NCBI GenBank assembly: GCA_963777975.1
Contig: CAVZSO010000011.1
Location: 239,977 to 303,976 of the forward strand
DNA length: 64,000 bases
DNA from: CSP1-4 sp963777975
Lineage (GTDB): Bacteria; Chloroflexota; Limnocylindria; Limnocylindrales; CSP1-4
Direction: 5' to 3'
Positions 37,833 through 45,892 of this stretch are shown piece by piece. Position 1 is the stretch's first letter; every line of letters begins with the position of its first letter. The notes beneath the pieces are model-generated. The model was given only the letters and a program-made list of their open reading frames with translations. It did not search any database and was not told the DNA's origin. The position numbers and the translations under genes are program-made.

Positions 37833-38766
37833 ATGAGTAGCACGTTTACAGACCCACCCACCCCGGCGACGACCGGACGGGATGCCGTGACCGGCGCCTT
37901 CGGGTTCACCGGCCGGGCGATCACGACGCAGCTCCTCGACGCCGGTCGCGAGGTCGTGACCCTCAGCCGGCGCACGGGACACGGCGATGCCATGGCGCGA
38001 CGGATCACGGTCAAGCCGCTCGACTTCACGCGGCCGGACCAGCTCGTCGAGGCCCTGACCGGCGTCCAGACGCTCTACAACACCTACTGGCTGCGCTTCC
38101 CGCGCGGTGCCATGAGCTACGACCGGGCGGTCGAGCAGTCGGTCGTCCTGCTGGACGCAGCCAGACAGGCCGGGGTCTCGCGGCTCGTGCACGTCAGCGT
38201 CGTCAACGCCTCGATCGGCGGACCGACGCCCTACGTGCGAGCCAAGGGCCGGCTCGAGCGGATCGTCCTCGCCTGCGGCATCCCGGCCACCATCGTCCGA
38301 CCGACCCTGACCTACGGGCCATCGGACATCCTGGTCAACAACCTGGCCTGGGCGCTGCGACGGCTACCGCTCTACGGCATCCCGGGCGACGGCCGCTACC
38401 CGATCCAGCCGGTCCACGTGGACGACGTGGCGCGCATCTGCCTCGAGGCCGCCCACGCCGAGCCCGGATCGATCGTCGACGCGAGCGGTCCCGAGACGCT
38501 GACCTACCGCGAGATGGTCGACATCGTGAAGGTCGGCGTGCGGCAGCCGCGCGATCGTGCAGCCGATGCCGCGGATCGTCGTCCTCGCGGCCGCGCGACT
38601 GCTCGGGGTGCTGGTCCGCGACGTGGTCCTGACATCTGACGAGCTGCTCGAGCTCTCGAGCGGGTTCCTGTCCTCGCCTTCCGAGCCGCTCGGCCGGATC
38701 TCGTTCGCGAGCTGGGTCGAAGCCAACGCGGATGCTCGCTCGGACGGCGCTGGTCGAGCGAGCTGA
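37833..38766 (+). CDS. NAD(P)-binding epimerase/dehydrogenase, NmrA-like SDR (frameshifted)
   Basis: About 310 residues of the atypical SDR fold. The nucleotide motif is VTGAFGFTGRAITTQLLDAG, followed by VVTLSRRTGHG. YVRAKGRLERIVLACGIPAT gives the Tyr/Lys-like region and VRPTLTYGPSD the strand after it. VHVDDVARICLEAA is typical of complex-I-subunit-type (NDUFA9-like) SDRs. The frame changes near 38545, after DIVKVG; the +1 frame supplies the C-terminal helices. Substrate unknown. Confidence 0.82.
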
Positions 38767-38852
38767 GCCGCAACTATCGTGGTCTCGCCAACGCGACGCG
38801 CTGACGTCGAAGACTGAGCAGGTTTCGAGAAGCCATCGTGGCGGCGGCTCAG

Positions 38853-38858
38853 TAGCAT
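38853..38858 (+). promoter_or_regulatory. -10 box upstream of the DUF1801 gene
   Basis: TAGCAT at 38853-38858 would place the transcript start near 38865, giving a short leader that contains the GAGGAG ribosome site. Confidence 0.4.
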
Positions 38859-38895
38859 GAGTCCATCCCATCAAGACACTCGAGGAGCAACCGAC

Positions 38896-39354
38896 ATGAA
38901 AGACACGCAGACGCCCGCCAAGAGCACCACCTCGACCGAGATCTGGTCGGACGAGGAAAAAGGCGCGATGAAGGCGCACGCCAAGGAGATGAAGGCGGCC
39001 GCCCGCCGAGGTGAGGACAGGGCCGCCGGGGAAGCCGACGTGCTCGCAAAGATCGCCGAGATGCCGGAATCGGATCGCATCATGGCCGAGCGGCTCCACG
39101 CCCTCATCACGGCCACCGCGCCGGAGCTGGAGCCAAAGACCTGGTATGGGATGCCTGCCTATGCCAAGGACGGCAAGCTCATCTGCTTCTTCAAGGCCGC
39201 CGACAAGTTCAAGTCACGCTACGCGACGTTCGGCTTCGAGGAGAACGCGAAGGTCGATGACGGCACCATGTGGCCGACCTCGTGGGGGCTGACGAAGCTG
39301 ACCGACGCCGACGCAGCGAAGATCGCCGCGCTCGTGAAGAAGGCCGTGAGCTGA
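38896..39354 (+). CDS. DUF1801 (YdhG-like) protein
   Basis: 152 residues. An N-terminal Lys/Ala/Glu-rich helical extension (WSDEEKGAMKAHAKEMKAAA) precedes the YjbR/CyaY-like domain. That domain reads LELEPKTW-like WYGMPAYAKDGKLICFFKAA and RYATFGFEENAKVDDG. DUF1801 proteins are often described as iron-chaperone-like, but the role is unsettled. The ATG follows a GAGGAG ribosome site; a start at 38857 is unlikely since it lies in the promoter box. Confidence 0.78.
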   Translation: MKDTQTPAKSTTSTEIWSDEEKGAMKAHAKEMKAAARRGEDRAAGEADVLAKIAEMPESDRIMAERLHALITATAPELEPKTWYGMPAYAKDGKLICFFKAADKFKSRYATFGFEENAKVDDGTMWPTSWGLTKLTDADAAKIAALVKKAVS

Positions 39355-39444
39355 GGGCCGAGCTCGCCACGTGGCCGCTCCAGGGTGAGCGGCCCGCGTC
39401 GCTCGGCGCGGCCATGATCCGCGGGACCTCGCGGTCGAGCCGTG

Positions 39445-39450
39445 TACACT
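39445..39450 (+). promoter_or_regulatory. -10 box upstream of the leader ORF
   Basis: TACACT at 39445-39450 would start a transcript near 39457, about 85 bases before the protein gene at 39542. The region in between carries a short ORF and a hairpin. Confidence 0.45.
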
Positions 39451-39496
39451 GCGCGCGCGCCTGTCCCATGCTGGCAGGCAATGAACGAGGATCTGG

Positions 39497-39541
39497 ATGA
39501 CGGACTTCTGGACAGCGGCGCGCCCGCAGGGGCGCGCGTAG
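39497..39541 (+). CDS. Possible 14-codon leader peptide
   Basis: ATG 39497 encodes MTDFWTAARPQGRA and ends at a TAG directly followed by ATG 39542 of the next gene. A GAGGA lies eight or nine bases before it. The second half of the ORF is occupied by a perfect 8-bp hairpin (39518-39537). The arrangement suggests translational coupling or attenuation. It could also be chance. Confidence 0.4.
   Translation: MTDFWTAARPQGRA
39518..39537 (+). promoter_or_regulatory. Hairpin immediately upstream of ATG 39542
   Basis: GCGCGCCC (39518-39525) and GGGCGCGC (39530-39537) pair perfectly around a four-base loop. The structure ends four bases before the ATG and would cover the ribosome-binding region, unless ribosomes on the leader ORF open it. 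Confidence 0.55.
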
Positions 39542-39907
39542 ATGCGCAAGCGCAAGGTCATCTACCCCCCCGCCAAGACCGCCACGCGGCGTCAAACCCC
39601 ACCCGGCCTGGTCGGCGGTGAGCCGATCCGAGTCCGCGAGAGCCTCGTGAGCATCGACACCAACGCCCTCAACGGCCGGGCCGGCCTGAAGGTCGGCGAC
39701 AAGGTCCGCATCGGGGGCTCCGGGCTCTACGCCGGTGAAGCCGCGGTCGTCGAACGACTCGCCACCAGCGCCATCCCATCGGCCTTCGTGCGCACCGAGT
39801 CCGGCGGCACGCGCCAGGTCCGCCAGGTCGACCTCGAGCCGATCCGGGCTGAGGCTGCCAGGGCAGACGCCCGACCCGCCGAGCCCGAGGCCCAGCCGAC
39901 CGCCTAG
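39542..39907 (+). CDS. Small basic hypothetical protein with KOW/SH3-like segment
   Basis: 121 residues I cannot assign to a named family. The N-terminus MRKRKVIYPPAKTATRRQTP is strongly basic. The middle reads GLKVGDKVRIGGSGLYAGEA then AAVVERL, which looks like a KOW- or SH3-like beta barrel. RQVRQVDLEPIRAEAARADA leads to a Pro/Glu/Ala tail. These traits would suit an RNA- or ribosome-associated protein, but that is a guess. No ribosome site is visible ahead of the ATG. Confidence 0.6.
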   Translation: MRKRKVIYPPAKTATRRQTPPGLVGGEPIRVRESLVSIDTNALNGRAGLKVGDKVRIGGSGLYAGEAAVVERLATSAIPSAFVRTESGGTRQVRQVDLEPIRAEAARADARPAEPEAQPTA

Positions 39908-40083
39908 GTCGCCGCCGCCGACCGCGAGCGCTCCTCAGCCGACGGCCTGAACGGCCCCTCCGGCCGAAGATCCTTCGCCACCGAACCGGATATCGATGTC
40001 GATTCCGGTCGTCGTGGTTCGTCGTCCTGGTACACCGGCGAACGAGCCCGGCACACATGTGATGGCAACAGGAGGATCCGGTC

Positions 40084-40428
40084 ATGGCAGCAGCCCACGT
40101 CATCCACGTCGAGGTCACAGGCAAGGACGGCACCGCGCTGCAGTCCTTCTACAGCAAGGTCTTCGGCTGGGACATCGACACCAACAACCCCGGCGGCTAC
40201 GGCATGTTCCGTGAGGCCGACGGCGGCATCACCAGCGGCATCGGCGCCGCCCAGGACGGCGGAGCCGGCCAGGTCACGTTCTACGTCCACTCCGAGGATC
40301 CGGCCGGCACGCTCAAGCAGGTCGAGGCGCTCGGCGGGCGCGTGATCATGCCCCTGACCGAGGTCGCGCCCGAGACGACCGTCGCGCTCTTCGCCGATCC
40401 CGAGGGTCACGTCGTCGGCCTCATGTAG
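40084..40428 (+). CDS. VOC family (glyoxalase-like) protein
   Basis: 114 residues forming one vicinal-oxygen-chelate unit: AHVIHVEVTGKDGTALQSFY, SKVFGWDIDTNNPGGYGMF and the closing TTVALFADPEGHVVGLM. These match the small VOC proteins often annotated as glyoxalase/bleomycin-resistance-like. Substrate unknown. A clear AGGAGG precedes the ATG. Confidence 0.85.
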   Translation: MAAAHVIHVEVTGKDGTALQSFYSKVFGWDIDTNNPGGYGMFREADGGITSGIGAAQDGGAGQVTFYVHSEDPAGTLKQVEALGGRVIMPLTEVAPETTVALFADPEGHVVGLM

Positions 40429-40470
40429 GTCGGCTCCGGCGGCCCACAGCGGCCGCTCATCGCTGCTCGA

Positions 40471-40499
40471 CGCGCCGTCCGGTCCGACCGGGCGGCGCG
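40471..40499 (+). terminator. Long hairpin terminator
   Basis: CGCGCCG-T-CCGGT pairs with ACCGG-G-CGGCGCG (one T-G wobble) around CCG, a 13-bp stem. It sits after the VOC gene and ends just before the TACGCT promoter box of the next gene. Confidence 0.65.
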
Positions 40500-40500
40500 T

Positions 40501-40506
40501 TACGCT
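40501..40506 (+). promoter_or_regulatory. Leaderless -10 box of the AAA ATPase gene
   Basis: TACGCT ends exactly six bases before ATG 40513. The upstream 29 bases are a terminator hairpin, so there is no room for a conventional -35. Confidence 0.6.
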
Positions 40507-40512
40507 GCGCCG

Positions 40513-41074
40513 ATGCGCATCGAGCTCCCGGATCCGTGCCTCGTGGTCCTCGTCGGGCCGGCCGGTTCCGGCAAGTCGACCTTCGCCCGGCGCCACTTCC
40601 GACCGACCGAGATCCTCAGCTCCGACGCCTTCCGGGCGATGATCGCCGACGACGAAGCCGACCAATCGGCGACGTCGGCCGCCTTCAGCCTGCTGCACAC
40701 CGTCGCCCGGCAGCGGCTGGCGCGCGGCCGGCTGACGGTCGTCGACGCCACGAACGTGGAGCCGCGCGCTCGGCGGCCGCTGATCGGCCTGGCACCGTCG
40801 CTTCGATGTCGCGGCCGTGGCCATCGTCTTCGACCTGCCTGCCGATGTCGTCCAGCGTTGGAACACCGGACGTACCGCGCGGACGGTTCCGGCCGACGTC
40901 GTGGAGCGCCATCGCCGCGAGCTCCGGCGGTCGCTCGATGAGCTGCCGAGTGAGGGATTCGAGGCCGTCTGGGTCTTGGATAGCGTCGAGGCCATCGACA
41001 GCGTCGAGGTCGTGCGTTCGGAGCGGCGGCGGATAGCGCCGGATGGCTCAGGCGGGTCCCGCGCGAGCGGTTGA
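40513..41074 (+). CDS. AAA_33 / polynucleotide-kinase-like P-loop ATPase (frameshifted)
   Basis: About 187 residues. The P-loop VLVGPAGSGKSTFARRHF and the region EILSSDAFRAMIADDEADQS are typical of T4-PNK/Zeta-like small kinases, with LTVVDATNVEPRAR following. The frame changes by one extra base near 40800, after LIGLAP; the +1 frame continues RFDVAAVAIVFDLPADVVQR and the lid-like RHRRELRRSLDEL. It may phosphorylate RNA, DNA or a small molecule. Gene is monocistronic and leaderless. Confidence 0.8.
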
Positions 41075-41088
41075 CAGGCCGGGCCGCG

Positions 41089-42246
41089 CTACGTGCGGCG
41101 GTAGGTGATCGGGAAGTCGATCTCCCATGCATCGCCGGCGTCCCCCATGCCGCGCTCCCAGCGGGCCTCGATCGTCGTGCCGTCAGCCGAGATCTCGCCG
41201 ATGAAGCGCTGGTTGAAGCCGGGGCCGTCGGGACCGTTCCAATCCTCGCCCGGCGCCCGCCAGATCTTCCAGGTGGAGCCGTCGATGGCCGTCAGGTACA
41301 GCCGCTGGACCCCGCGAGCGTCGAAGTAGTGCATCGGCTGCGGCTCGCCGTCGGGCGCGCCGCCGATGATCGAGAGGCTGTCGGGCACCTCCGCTTGCTC
41401 GGCCATCGTGCGGAAGACGATGAACTCGCCCAGGCGTTCGATCGTCGCCTTCCCGGAGATGCGCATCGGAGGTTCCAGCGGCATCTGGCCTTCGGCCTGC
41501 CATTCGCCGATCAGGGGCTCGAACACGGCTACGGCGTCGGGGGCGACATCCTTGGCGACGTCGCCGATGATCGCGGCGAGCTCGGTCGGGCGCGACCACA
41601 TCGGCCAGTGGCTCGTCGGCAGGTCGATCCAGGTCGCGTTGCGGAGCTCCGGGATGCCGGCGAGGAACGACGCGACGGGTTGCTCCTTCGCGTAGGTCTG
41701 GTACTGCTCGGCGGTGAACCCCGTGCAGATGAGCGTGCTCGGGATGTCCTTGCGGGCGTCGTTCGTGAGCTCGAACGGCTCGCGGATGACGCCACCGGGC
41801 ACCGGGACCGCGCGCTCGCGGAATGTCGCCTTCTGCGCATCGCTGAGGCCGTCGAGGTTCTCCTCCTCCTCGATCTCGGACCAGACCATCGGCTTCTCGA
41901 CGTCCTTGAAGTCGGGATCGAGCGGCGCCGACGCCCGGGGCGGTATCGACGTAGACCATGGCGGCGATCCGATCCGGGACACGGTCGCTGGCGGCGTAGC
42001 CGGAGAACCCGGTCGGCGCTGTGCACGGCGAGCACGACCGGCGACGGCGCCGCCGTGCACCGCGTTCACGATCGCGTCGACATGGTCGGCGAACGTGATC
42101 GACGAGCGGTCGGCGTCGGTCGACTCGAGGCCGGGCAGCGTGATCGCGGTGACGTCGTGGCCGTCGGCTCGGAGCGTCGCGGCGACCTCGTCCCACGCCC
42201 AGGCGCCGAGCCAGAATCCGGGAACCAGGATGATCGGTGCGTTCAT
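41089..42246 (-). CDS. Alpha/beta hydrolase fused to a DUF1579-like C-terminal domain (frameshifted)
   Basis: About 385 residues. The N-terminal hydrolase reads MNAPIILVPGFWLGAWAWDE and VTAITLPGLESTDADR. The nucleophile elbow AVHSATGFSGYAA can be recovered only by joining frames between about 41935 and 42050. IDLPTSHWPMWSRP carries the catalytic histidine. The final 145 residues form a separate beta-rich unit (IGEWQAEGQMPL, YFDARGVQRLYLTAIDGSTW, EIDFPITYRRT) resembling DUF1579-type proteins that usually stand alone. Start is fixed by a TAGAAT box six bases upstream. Confidence 0.75.
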   Translation of the reverse strand: MNAPIILVPGFWLGAWAWDEVAATLRADGHDVTAITLPGLESTDADRSSITFADHVDAIVNAVHGGAVAGRARRAQRRPGSPATPPATVSRIGSPPWSTSIPPRASAPLDPDFKDVEKPMVWSEIEEEENLDGLSDAQKATFRERAVPVPGGVIREPFELTNDARKDIPSTLICTGFTAEQYQTYAKEQPVASFLAGIPELRNATWIDLPTSHWPMWSRPTELAAIIGDVAKDVAPDAVAVFEPLIGEWQAEGQMPLEPPMRISGKATIERLGEFIVFRTMAEQAEVPDSLSIIGGAPDGEPQPMHYFDARGVQRLYLTAIDGSTWKIWRAPGEDWNGPDGPGFNQRFIGEISADGTTIEARWERGMGDAGDAWEIDFPITYRRT

Positions 42247-42252
42247 CGTCCA

Positions 42253-42258
42253 ATTCTA
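42253..42258 (-). promoter_or_regulatory. Leaderless -10 box of the hydrolase fusion
   Basis: Minus-strand TAGAAT ends exactly six bases before ATG 42246, the best -10 among the leaderless set. It lies in the 17 bases after the PAC2 stop codon. Confidence 0.65.
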
Positions 42259-42263
42259 GCCCT

Positions 42264-43181
42264 TTAGTCGCTGCTGCTGCCCTCGCGCAGGAAGCGCTCG
42301 ATCTCGGTGATGAGGTCGTCGCCCGAGGGCAGTCGGAATTCGTCGACCATCGACTCGAGGCGCTCGATGTACTCGCGCGTCGAGTCGTCGGCTGCCGCCG
42401 CGGCATCGAGTCGCTTGGCCATCTGGCGCGCCTCCTCGGGCAGCTCGCCGAGCGGCGGCTCGCCGCCGATGTGCCGGCCGACGGCGCCGGCCAGCGCCAT
42501 GGCCGCCGCCGGATAGGCACCGGCGATGTAGTGCGGCACCTGGGCGAAGTAGCCGAGGGTCGGGATGTCGGCATCGGCGATGGCCAGGTCGAGCACGGAG
42601 ATGGCGGCCGACGGTACGCGCAGCAGCCCATCCGGGCCGGCCGCCACGTTGCCACGCAGCAACCCGGGCCGGGACGCGGTGCCGAGGATCGGCACCGCCC
42701 GCGTATGTGGCACGGCCGCCGGGATGGCGCCCAGGCTGATCCACTCGACGACGCCGAAGTGGCGGGCGAGCTCGACCGCACCGGTGGCCATCGCCTGCCA
42801 GCGATAGTCGGGCTCCGGACCGGTCAGGACGAGCACGTCGTGGCCGTCCGGCCGGCGCAGATGGCGGATCGACAGCTCGGGCCAGGACAGCGAGCTCGGC
42901 CGGCCGTCGTGGATGGAGAGGATCGGACGCCGGGCGCGGTAGTCGAAGAGCTCGTCCGGGTCGAAGGTGGCGACCGTGGTCGCGTCCACGTTCAGCAGGC
43001 CGGCCGCGGTCGTCGCCGCGCCGCCGGCGTCGACCCAGCCGTCGAGGGCGATGACGAAGGTCGGCGCCACCAGGTCGGGCGAGCCGGTCAGTCGGTAGAG
43101 CGGCATCGGCGTGGCGGCTGGCCTGCGTAGCGGTTGGCGGCGCGATCGGTCGGGCTGGGGGACGGCGCGGATCGGCGGCAT
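42264..43181 (-). CDS. PAC2 family protein
   Basis: 305 residues from ATG 43181. After a basic N-terminal stretch the PAC2 domain reads APTFVIALDGWVDAGGAATT, YRARRPILSIHDG and VLVLTGPEPDYRW. VEWISLGAIPAAVPHTRAVP and ISVLDLAIADADIPTLGYFA follow. The family is a proteasome-assembly-chaperone relative of unknown bacterial function. The end is a long acidic helix (EYIERLESMVDEFRLP). TATCCT ends seven bases before ATG 43181 with a GAGG between; ATG 43106 just before the domain is an alternative start. Confidence 0.85.
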   Translation of the reverse strand: MPPIRAVPQPDRSRRQPLRRPAATPMPLYRLTGSPDLVAPTFVIALDGWVDAGGAATTAAGLLNVDATTVATFDPDELFDYRARRPILSIHDGRPSSLSWPELSIRHLRRPDGHDVLVLTGPEPDYRWQAMATGAVELARHFGVVEWISLGAIPAAVPHTRAVPILGTASRPGLLRGNVAAGPDGLLRVPSAAISVLDLAIADADIPTLGYFAQVPHYIAGAYPAAAMALAGAVGRHIGGEPPLGELPEEARQMAKRLDAAAAADDSTREYIERLESMVDEFRLPSGDDLITEIERFLREGSSSD

Positions 43182-43220
43182 CCTCGACAGGATAGGGGAC
43201 GATGGCCCGCGCCACTCGCG

Positions 43221-43226
43221 TACGAT
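43221..43226 (+). promoter_or_regulatory. Leaderless -10 box of the winged-helix gene
   Basis: TACGAT ends exactly six bases before ATG 43233. It lies in a 51-base divergent gap shared with the PAC2 gene's own TATCCT box. Confidence 0.6.
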
Positions 43227-43232
43227 CGGCCG

Positions 43233-44273
43233 ATGGCCCCACGCGTCCTCACCGCGAGGCAGCTGAACCGCGCGCTGCTCGATCGGCAGCTGCTCCTGGA
43301 GCGATCGACGCTGCCGCTCGCCGAGGCGATCGAGCACGTCGGCGGACTGCAGACCCAGTACGCGCCGTCGGGCTATGTCGGACTCTGGACGCGCCTCGCC
43401 GATTTCCGACGCGCGGCACTGACCGAGGCACTCGAGGATCGCAGCGTCATCCAGGCCTCGCTCATCCGGACCACCATCCACATGGTCTCGCGGGGCGAGT
43501 TCTGGCTCTACGCGATGGGCGTCCGGGAACCGCGGCGTCGCTGGGCGCTGCGAATCCCGGCGACCGCCGCCGGTCAGGGCGGCGAAGCGGCCATGCTCGA
43601 GGCCGCGCAACGGATGCGCGAGGCGCTTGAAGACGGCCCCAAGTCGGTCAAGGAGCTGGGCGAGCTCGGTGCTGGCTTCGTCGGCAACCTCGGGTTGTGG
43701 GTCGACCTGGTCCGTGTCCCGCCGTCGGGCACCTGGGAGCGCCGACGGGCCGACATCCTCGGCCTGGCCGAGACCTGGGTCGGGCCGAGCGATGCGACCG
43801 AGGCGGAGGGGCTGACGCACCTCGTCCGCGCGTACCTGCGCGCGTTCGGGCCGGCCGCCTGGCGCGACATCGCGACGTGGGCCGGGATCTCCCTCGAAGA
43901 GGCCAAGCTCGGCGGCGCGAGCCTCGCACTGACGACCTACCACGATGAGGCCGGGCGCCCGCTGGTCGACCTCGAGGGCGCCTCGCTCCCAGAACCGGAT
44001 GTCGCGGCGCCGGTGCGCTTCCTGCCCCACTGGGACGCGAACCTGCTCGTCCACGCTCGCCGTGCCGGCATCCTGCCGGAGGCCTTCCGATCGCGGGTCT
44101 TCCACGTCACGAAGCCGTTCTCGGTCGGCGTCTACCTCGTCGATGGCGTCGGAGCCGGCGCCTGGTCGCTGCGCGACGGGCACATCGTCCTCGACCCATT
44201 CCGCGATCTGACGGCCGCCGAGGCTCGCGACGTCGAGCGCGAGCGCGAGGCGTTGGAAGCGTTCCACGCCTGA
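43233..44273 (+). CDS. Winged-helix DNA-binding domain protein (HTH_42 / YcaQ-AlkX-like)
   Basis: 346 residues, frame-intact. LTARQLNRALLDRQLLLERS and EHVGGLQTQYAPSGYVGLWT match the start of the HTH_42 family. VIQASLIRTTIHMVSRGEFW follows. Later FGPAAWRDIATWAGI marks an internal winged-helix repeat, and RFLPHWDANLLVHARR the C-terminal module. Relatives include DNA glycosylases for crosslink or alkylation repair. A direct repair role here is plausible but unproven. Confidence 0.83.
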   Translation: MAPRVLTARQLNRALLDRQLLLERSTLPLAEAIEHVGGLQTQYAPSGYVGLWTRLADFRRAALTEALEDRSVIQASLIRTTIHMVSRGEFWLYAMGVREPRRRWALRIPATAAGQGGEAAMLEAAQRMREALEDGPKSVKELGELGAGFVGNLGLWVDLVRVPPSGTWERRRADILGLAETWVGPSDATEAEGLTHLVRAYLRAFGPAAWRDIATWAGISLEEAKLGGASLALTTYHDEAGRPLVDLEGASLPEPDVAAPVRFLPHWDANLLVHARRAGILPEAFRSRVFHVTKPFSVGVYLVDGVGAGAWSLRDGHIVLDPFRDLTAAEARDVEREREALEAFHA

Positions 44274-44298
44274 GGCGACCCCTGCCGCTGACGCGCGG

Positions 44299-45278
44299 TC
44301 AGACGAAGAACGGTGGGCTGGTCAGGACGTAGGACTCGAATCGGGGCCGGTGGCCGTCGCTGAAGAACGTCGCCAGGAACGGGTCGAGCCGATAGCCTCG
44401 AGCAAGCAGGTGGCCGATGGCCGCGCCGTTGACCATGGGCACGAAGCACCCGACCTCCGACTCCCCAGCACGAGCGGCTGCCGACTCCACCGCGGCGAGG
44501 ATGGCGGGCATGTCCCGAGCCTCGAGGGCTGCTATCGGACCTGCGCCGCCGCCGACATAGGCATAGCCGACCACCTGGCCGTCCCGCCGAGCGAGCAGGC
44601 CCGTGCGGTCTCCCAGCAGCCAACGATGGTCGAGGTCTCGCCGATGGCCGAGGATGGCGCGATCGATGGCGCCGATGGCCTCCAGCGCCGCATCGATGTC
44701 CGTGGCGCCCGAAGCCGCCGTTCTCGAGCGCCCAACGTCCGGCCGCGCCGGCGATGGGCACGATCTCGAGGTCGGTCTCGACCTCGACCACCTCCGGCGC
44801 GCGCGAGAAGTAGCCCAGGAGCGCCTGCGCCACGAGGCCGGTCTTGAGGTACCGAACCAGGGCCGGCAGCTCGAGCGTGGCCACGATCGTCCGGTGGTGG
44901 GCACCTTCGGCTGGAAACGCACGGCCGAGGAGCTCCCTCCCGACGCCGCCTCCCTGCACGGTCGGCAGCACGAAGAACTCGGTCAGCTCGCGGACATCGT
45001 CACGCAGGATCGATCGGGCGTAGCCGACCACGTGCTCGTCGTCATCGACGGCAACCCAGCGCGCGGTCGGCCGTGGCCGTGAGGTGCTCGAAGAGCGACC
45101 GGCGGCGCAGCCACTCCGACTCGCGGACCGCGTCATCCGTCGGGTCGAGCGCATCGGGCGAGCCGAGACGTCGATCGACCTCGGCGAAGGTGTCGAGGAA
45201 GACGTCGAACATCGCCCGCGTGTCGGTCGGGACCGCGGGTCGGTATCGGATGGCCACGCGCGGAGTCTGCGGCGTCAC
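44299..45278 (-). CDS. Tandem GNAT-domain acetyltransferase (two frameshifts)
   Basis: About 326 residues. The first GNAT has IRYRPAVPTDTRAMFDVFLD, then after a break near 45068 the acetyl-CoA region ELTEFFVLPTVQGGGVGREL. A second break near 44712 precedes the second half, with HRWLLGDRTGLLARRDGQVV and ESEVGCFVPMVNGAAIGHLL. The closing FFSDGHRPRFESYVLTSPPF is typical of the C-terminal GNAT of such doublets. Substrate unknown. Both breaks look like single-base insertions. The start is GTG 45278. Confidence 0.78.
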
Positions 45279-45404
45279 GACTCGGCTGTCATCAGGCAGC
45301 GGAGTGTCGACGCTGCTCGGAGCCGAAGGACCGCGGGCTCCGATGCCTATGGCCAGTTCCTCGGCTACGCAGACCTGCTAGGTGGCGGCCCACGGTCGGT
45401 CGCT

Positions 45405-45410
45405 TACACT
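45405..45410 (+). promoter_or_regulatory. -10 box of the VOC-carbonic anhydrase transcript
   Basis: TACACT at 45405-45410 lies in the 218-base gap between the tandem GNAT and the VOC start. Transcription near 45416 would leave an 80-base leader containing a GGAGGAGAG ribosome site ahead of ATG 45497. Confidence 0.45.
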
Positions 45411-45496
45411 CGGTCGTGAGCGGCCCACCGCTGGCTTCGTGGTGTCTTTCATCCGAGCCTCCGGGACGCGGGCGGTCGCGGGAGGAGAGGGCATCG

Positions 45497-45889
45497 ATGG
45501 AGCGCGTGACCGGCATCGGTGGGGTGTTCTTTCGCTCGCTCGATCCCCACCGGACCCAGCGCTGGTACGTCGAGCACCTCGGCCTGCCCGATCCGATCGA
45601 CGGCGACCCGGCGGTCGTATTCACCTGGCGTGAGCGCGACGACGCAGAGCGCTTCGGCAGCACCGTCTGGTCGCCCTTCCCGGCCGAGACCGACTACTTC
45701 GGGCCGCGTGGCAAGGCGTGGATGCTCAACTTCCGGGTTCGGGACCTCGACGCCATGCTGGCTCAGCTGCGCGCGGCCGGTGTCGATGTCGACGAGCGGA
45801 TCGAGGAGCTGTCGGAGGGCCGCTTCGGCTGGTTCGTGGACCCGGACGGCAACCGTGTCGAGCTCTGGCAACCGCCGGAGGGCCACTAG
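45497..45889 (+). CDS. VOC family (glyoxalase-like) protein
   Basis: 130 residues. MERVTGIGGVFFRSLDPHRT, RWYVEHLGLPDPIDG, MLNFRVRDLDAMLAQLRAAG and the final GWFVDPDGNRVELWQPP show the paired beta-alpha-beta-beta-beta units and the C-terminal metal glutamate. ATG 45497 is preferred over the upstream GTG 45416, since it has a strong ribosome site and begins at the fold. It is followed after three bases by carbonic anhydrase. Confidence 0.87.
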   Translation: MERVTGIGGVFFRSLDPHRTQRWYVEHLGLPDPIDGDPAVVFTWRERDDAERFGSTVWSPFPAETDYFGPRGKAWMLNFRVRDLDAMLAQLRAAGVDVDERIEELSEGRFGWFVDPDGNRVELWQPPEGH

Positions 45890-45892
45890 GCG

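Noticed and set aside
45073..45419. Plus-strand frames opposite the tandem GNAT start
   Set aside because: Their translations are antisense shadow; the minus-strand GNAT motif is clear.
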